Shown piece after piece: positions 5,330 to 6,098 of a DNA stretch of 6,098 nt. Below the pieces are notes generated by a model, which was not told the DNA's origin, did no database searches, and worked only from the letters and a program-made list of their open reading frames with translations. Source of the DNA: Burkholderiales bacterium. GTDB taxonomy: Bacteria > Pseudomonadota > Gammaproteobacteria > Burkholderiales > Burkholderiaceae_F. The position numbers were made by a program, and so were the translations under genes. Location of the stretch: positions 1-6,098 of the forward strand of contig JAJPXW010000136.1 in the NCBI GenBank assembly GCA_021205255.1, written 5' to 3'. Every line of letters begins with the position of its first letter. Positions within the stretch are counted from its first letter, which is position 1.

Positions 5330-5701
5330 ATGACAGAAGCAGTTCAGACAAAGACCGACGACATCAAACTACCAGATCCAATCATCTTTACCGATGCTGC
5401 CAGCCTTAAGGTAAAAGAACTCATTGAAGAAGAAAAGAATCCGGACCTGAAGTTAAGAGTTTTCGTACAAGGTGGCGGATGCTCTGGCTTCCAGTACGGC
5501 TTTACTTTTGATGAAGTCGTCAATGACGATGATGCCGTCATGGAAAAGAATGGCGTAACTCTTCTTATCGACTCCATGAGCTACCAGTATCTGGTTGGCG
5601 CAGAAATCGATTACAAGGAAGATCTTGAAGGCGCCCAGTTCGTAATCAAGAATCCTAATGCCACTACTACTTGCAGCTGCGGATCTAGCTTTTCCGTATA
5701 A
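5330..5701 (+). CDS. erpA: A-type iron-sulfur cluster carrier protein ErpA
   Basis: ErpA receives Fe-S clusters from the Isc/Suf scaffolds and hands them to apoproteins, classically the isoprenoid enzyme IspG and respiratory proteins. The 123-residue product has an IIFTDAASLKVKELI start (18-32), the GGGCSGFQYGFTFDEV block (48-63, ligand Cys51) and the C-terminal CSCGSSF (115-121, ligands Cys115 and Cys117), which completes the three-cysteine A-type signature. It resembles E. coli ErpA more than IscA or SufA across the GFTFDE-VN and YLVG segments. The ATG at 5330 has AGGGAA ending 9 bases upstream. It is transcribed away from glyA, stands alone and is followed by a strong terminator, so it is probably a single-gene unit. 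Confidence 0.96.
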   Translation: MTEAVQTKTDDIKLPDPIIFTDAASLKVKELIEEEKNPDLKLRVFVQGGGCSGFQYGFTFDEVVNDDDAVMEKNGVTLLIDSMSYQYLVGAEIDYKEDLEGAQFVIKNPNATTTCSCGSSFSV

Positions 5702-5718
5702 GTAGGACGTAGATAAAC

Positions 5719-5766
5719 CCCGCATCTCTAAAGCATTTCTTGCTAAGGGATGCGGGTTTTGTTTTT
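5719..5766 (+). terminator. Strong rho-independent terminator of erpA
   Basis: CCCGCATCTCT (5719-5729) pairs with AGGGATGCGGG (5746-5756) in an 11-bp stem with one G-U pair. An inner AGCA/TGCT pairing lies within the loop. The right arm is followed directly by TTTTGTTTTT (5757-5766). It starts 17 bases after the erpA stop. Confidence 0.93.
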
Positions 5767-6098
5767 AGTTCGAGAAGTCAGACCCTCTAGATTCCTTTGG
5801 TTAAGTAGCTTTCTTTAGAACTCACGGTTCGAAATTCTTCAATGACTTGGTGCGAAGAACTCTCTTTCACTACCTTCTCCCTCTTGTAGTCAAAATTTAT
5901 AGGAAACTATTCCAAAGATGTCTTACCTAATCAATCGGGAGTAATTAATCTAAGACATTAAGCGATAAATGAAACATACTTGTTACAAACAATATGGCCG
6001 CACAAATGATGCAAGCACATGACCAAGTTGTAGCATTCATTCAAATTAAGTCAAATAGAGCCTTGTTCCTAAGTAGGAAATGAGATTCGGGCCTCTAA
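5767..6098. other. Gene-free stretch downstream of erpA
   Basis: All six frames are broken by frequent stops. The longest things seen are a 29-codon ATG frame on plus (5994-6083), a 31-codon ATG frame on minus (6040-5945, hydrophobic in the middle) and an open minus frame of about 40 codons ending in TAG near 5790. None has both a good ribosome site and a recognisable protein. No tRNA, rRNA or IS ends are visible. There is one imperfect inverted repeat (5917-5959) and a short one, TTCCTA-AG-TAGGAA (6066-6079). It could be a true spacer, decayed coding sequence, or the promoter region of a gene beyond the edge. Confidence 0.6.
5917..5959. repeat. Imperfect inverted repeat in the spacer after erpA
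   Basis: ATGTCTTA (5918-5925) and TAAGACAT (5951-5958) are exact complements. Further in, TAAT and ATTA add four pairs across a small internal loop, leaving a 12-base loop. A G-T pair extends the base. No T-run follows on either strand, so it does not look like an intrinsic terminator. Confidence 0.5.

Noticed and set aside
5826..5837. tRNA T-arm (GGTTCGAAATTC)
   Set aside because: No acceptor, D-arm or anticodon arm can be drawn from the flanking bases on either strand.
5790..5908. Open minus-strand frame of about 40 codons with a GTG start after GGAGAAGG
   Set aside because: The GTG at 5868 has a Shine-Dalgarno-like sequence, but it encodes only 27 residues with no family resemblance. The open stretch upstream is short and not continued in other frames.
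5994..6083. 29-codon ATG frame on the plus strand
   Set aside because: No ribosome binding site precedes it, the peptide is unrecognised, and such short frames are expected by chance.

Overview
The window is a compact housekeeping locus from what looks like a betaproteobacterium. GlyA, ErpA, NusB and the riboflavin enzymes read most like Burkholderiales homologues. By eye the base composition is in the mid-40s percent G+C, low for that order and compatible with a low-GC Sutterellaceae-type lineage. That placement is an inference from remembered family sequences, not a search result.

Layout: six complete genes and one truncated gene run leftward on the minus strand, in transcription order glyA (5106-3847), nrdR (3822-3343), ribD (3346-2234), ribE (2201-1581), ribH (1357-875), nusB (846-367) and thiL (from 360, cut by the left edge). 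One gene, erpA (5330-5701), runs rightward from the shared 223-bp glyA/erpA intergenic region and ends in a strong intrinsic terminator (5719-5766). The last 332 bases (5767-6098) hold no gene I can support.

How it works together: glyA supplies glycine and one-carbon units. NrdR is the zinc/ATP-cone repressor of ribonucleotide reductase genes. RibD, RibE and RibH carry out the middle and last steps of riboflavin synthesis. NusB is an antitermination factor and ThiL makes thiamine pyrophosphate. This glyA-nrdR-ribD-ribE-(ribBA)-ribH-nusB-thiL order is a known proteobacterial arrangement. Here ribBA is absent from its usual slot, and the ribE-ribH gap instead holds a hairpin and two Shine-Dalgarno sequences. 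ErpA is an A-type Fe-S carrier with its own promoter region.

I found no new defence, mobile or biosynthetic system. The points worth a second look are regulatory or structural: a perfect 12-bp inverted repeat inside nusB that contains two exact parS-like half-sites; a NrdR-box-like sequence in the promoter region of the operon that carries nrdR; two adjacent palindromes between glyA and erpA; the ribBA-less gap; a degenerate 7-bp tandem repeat forming the ribE leader; and a C-x4-C knuckle in the NrdR zinc ribbon.
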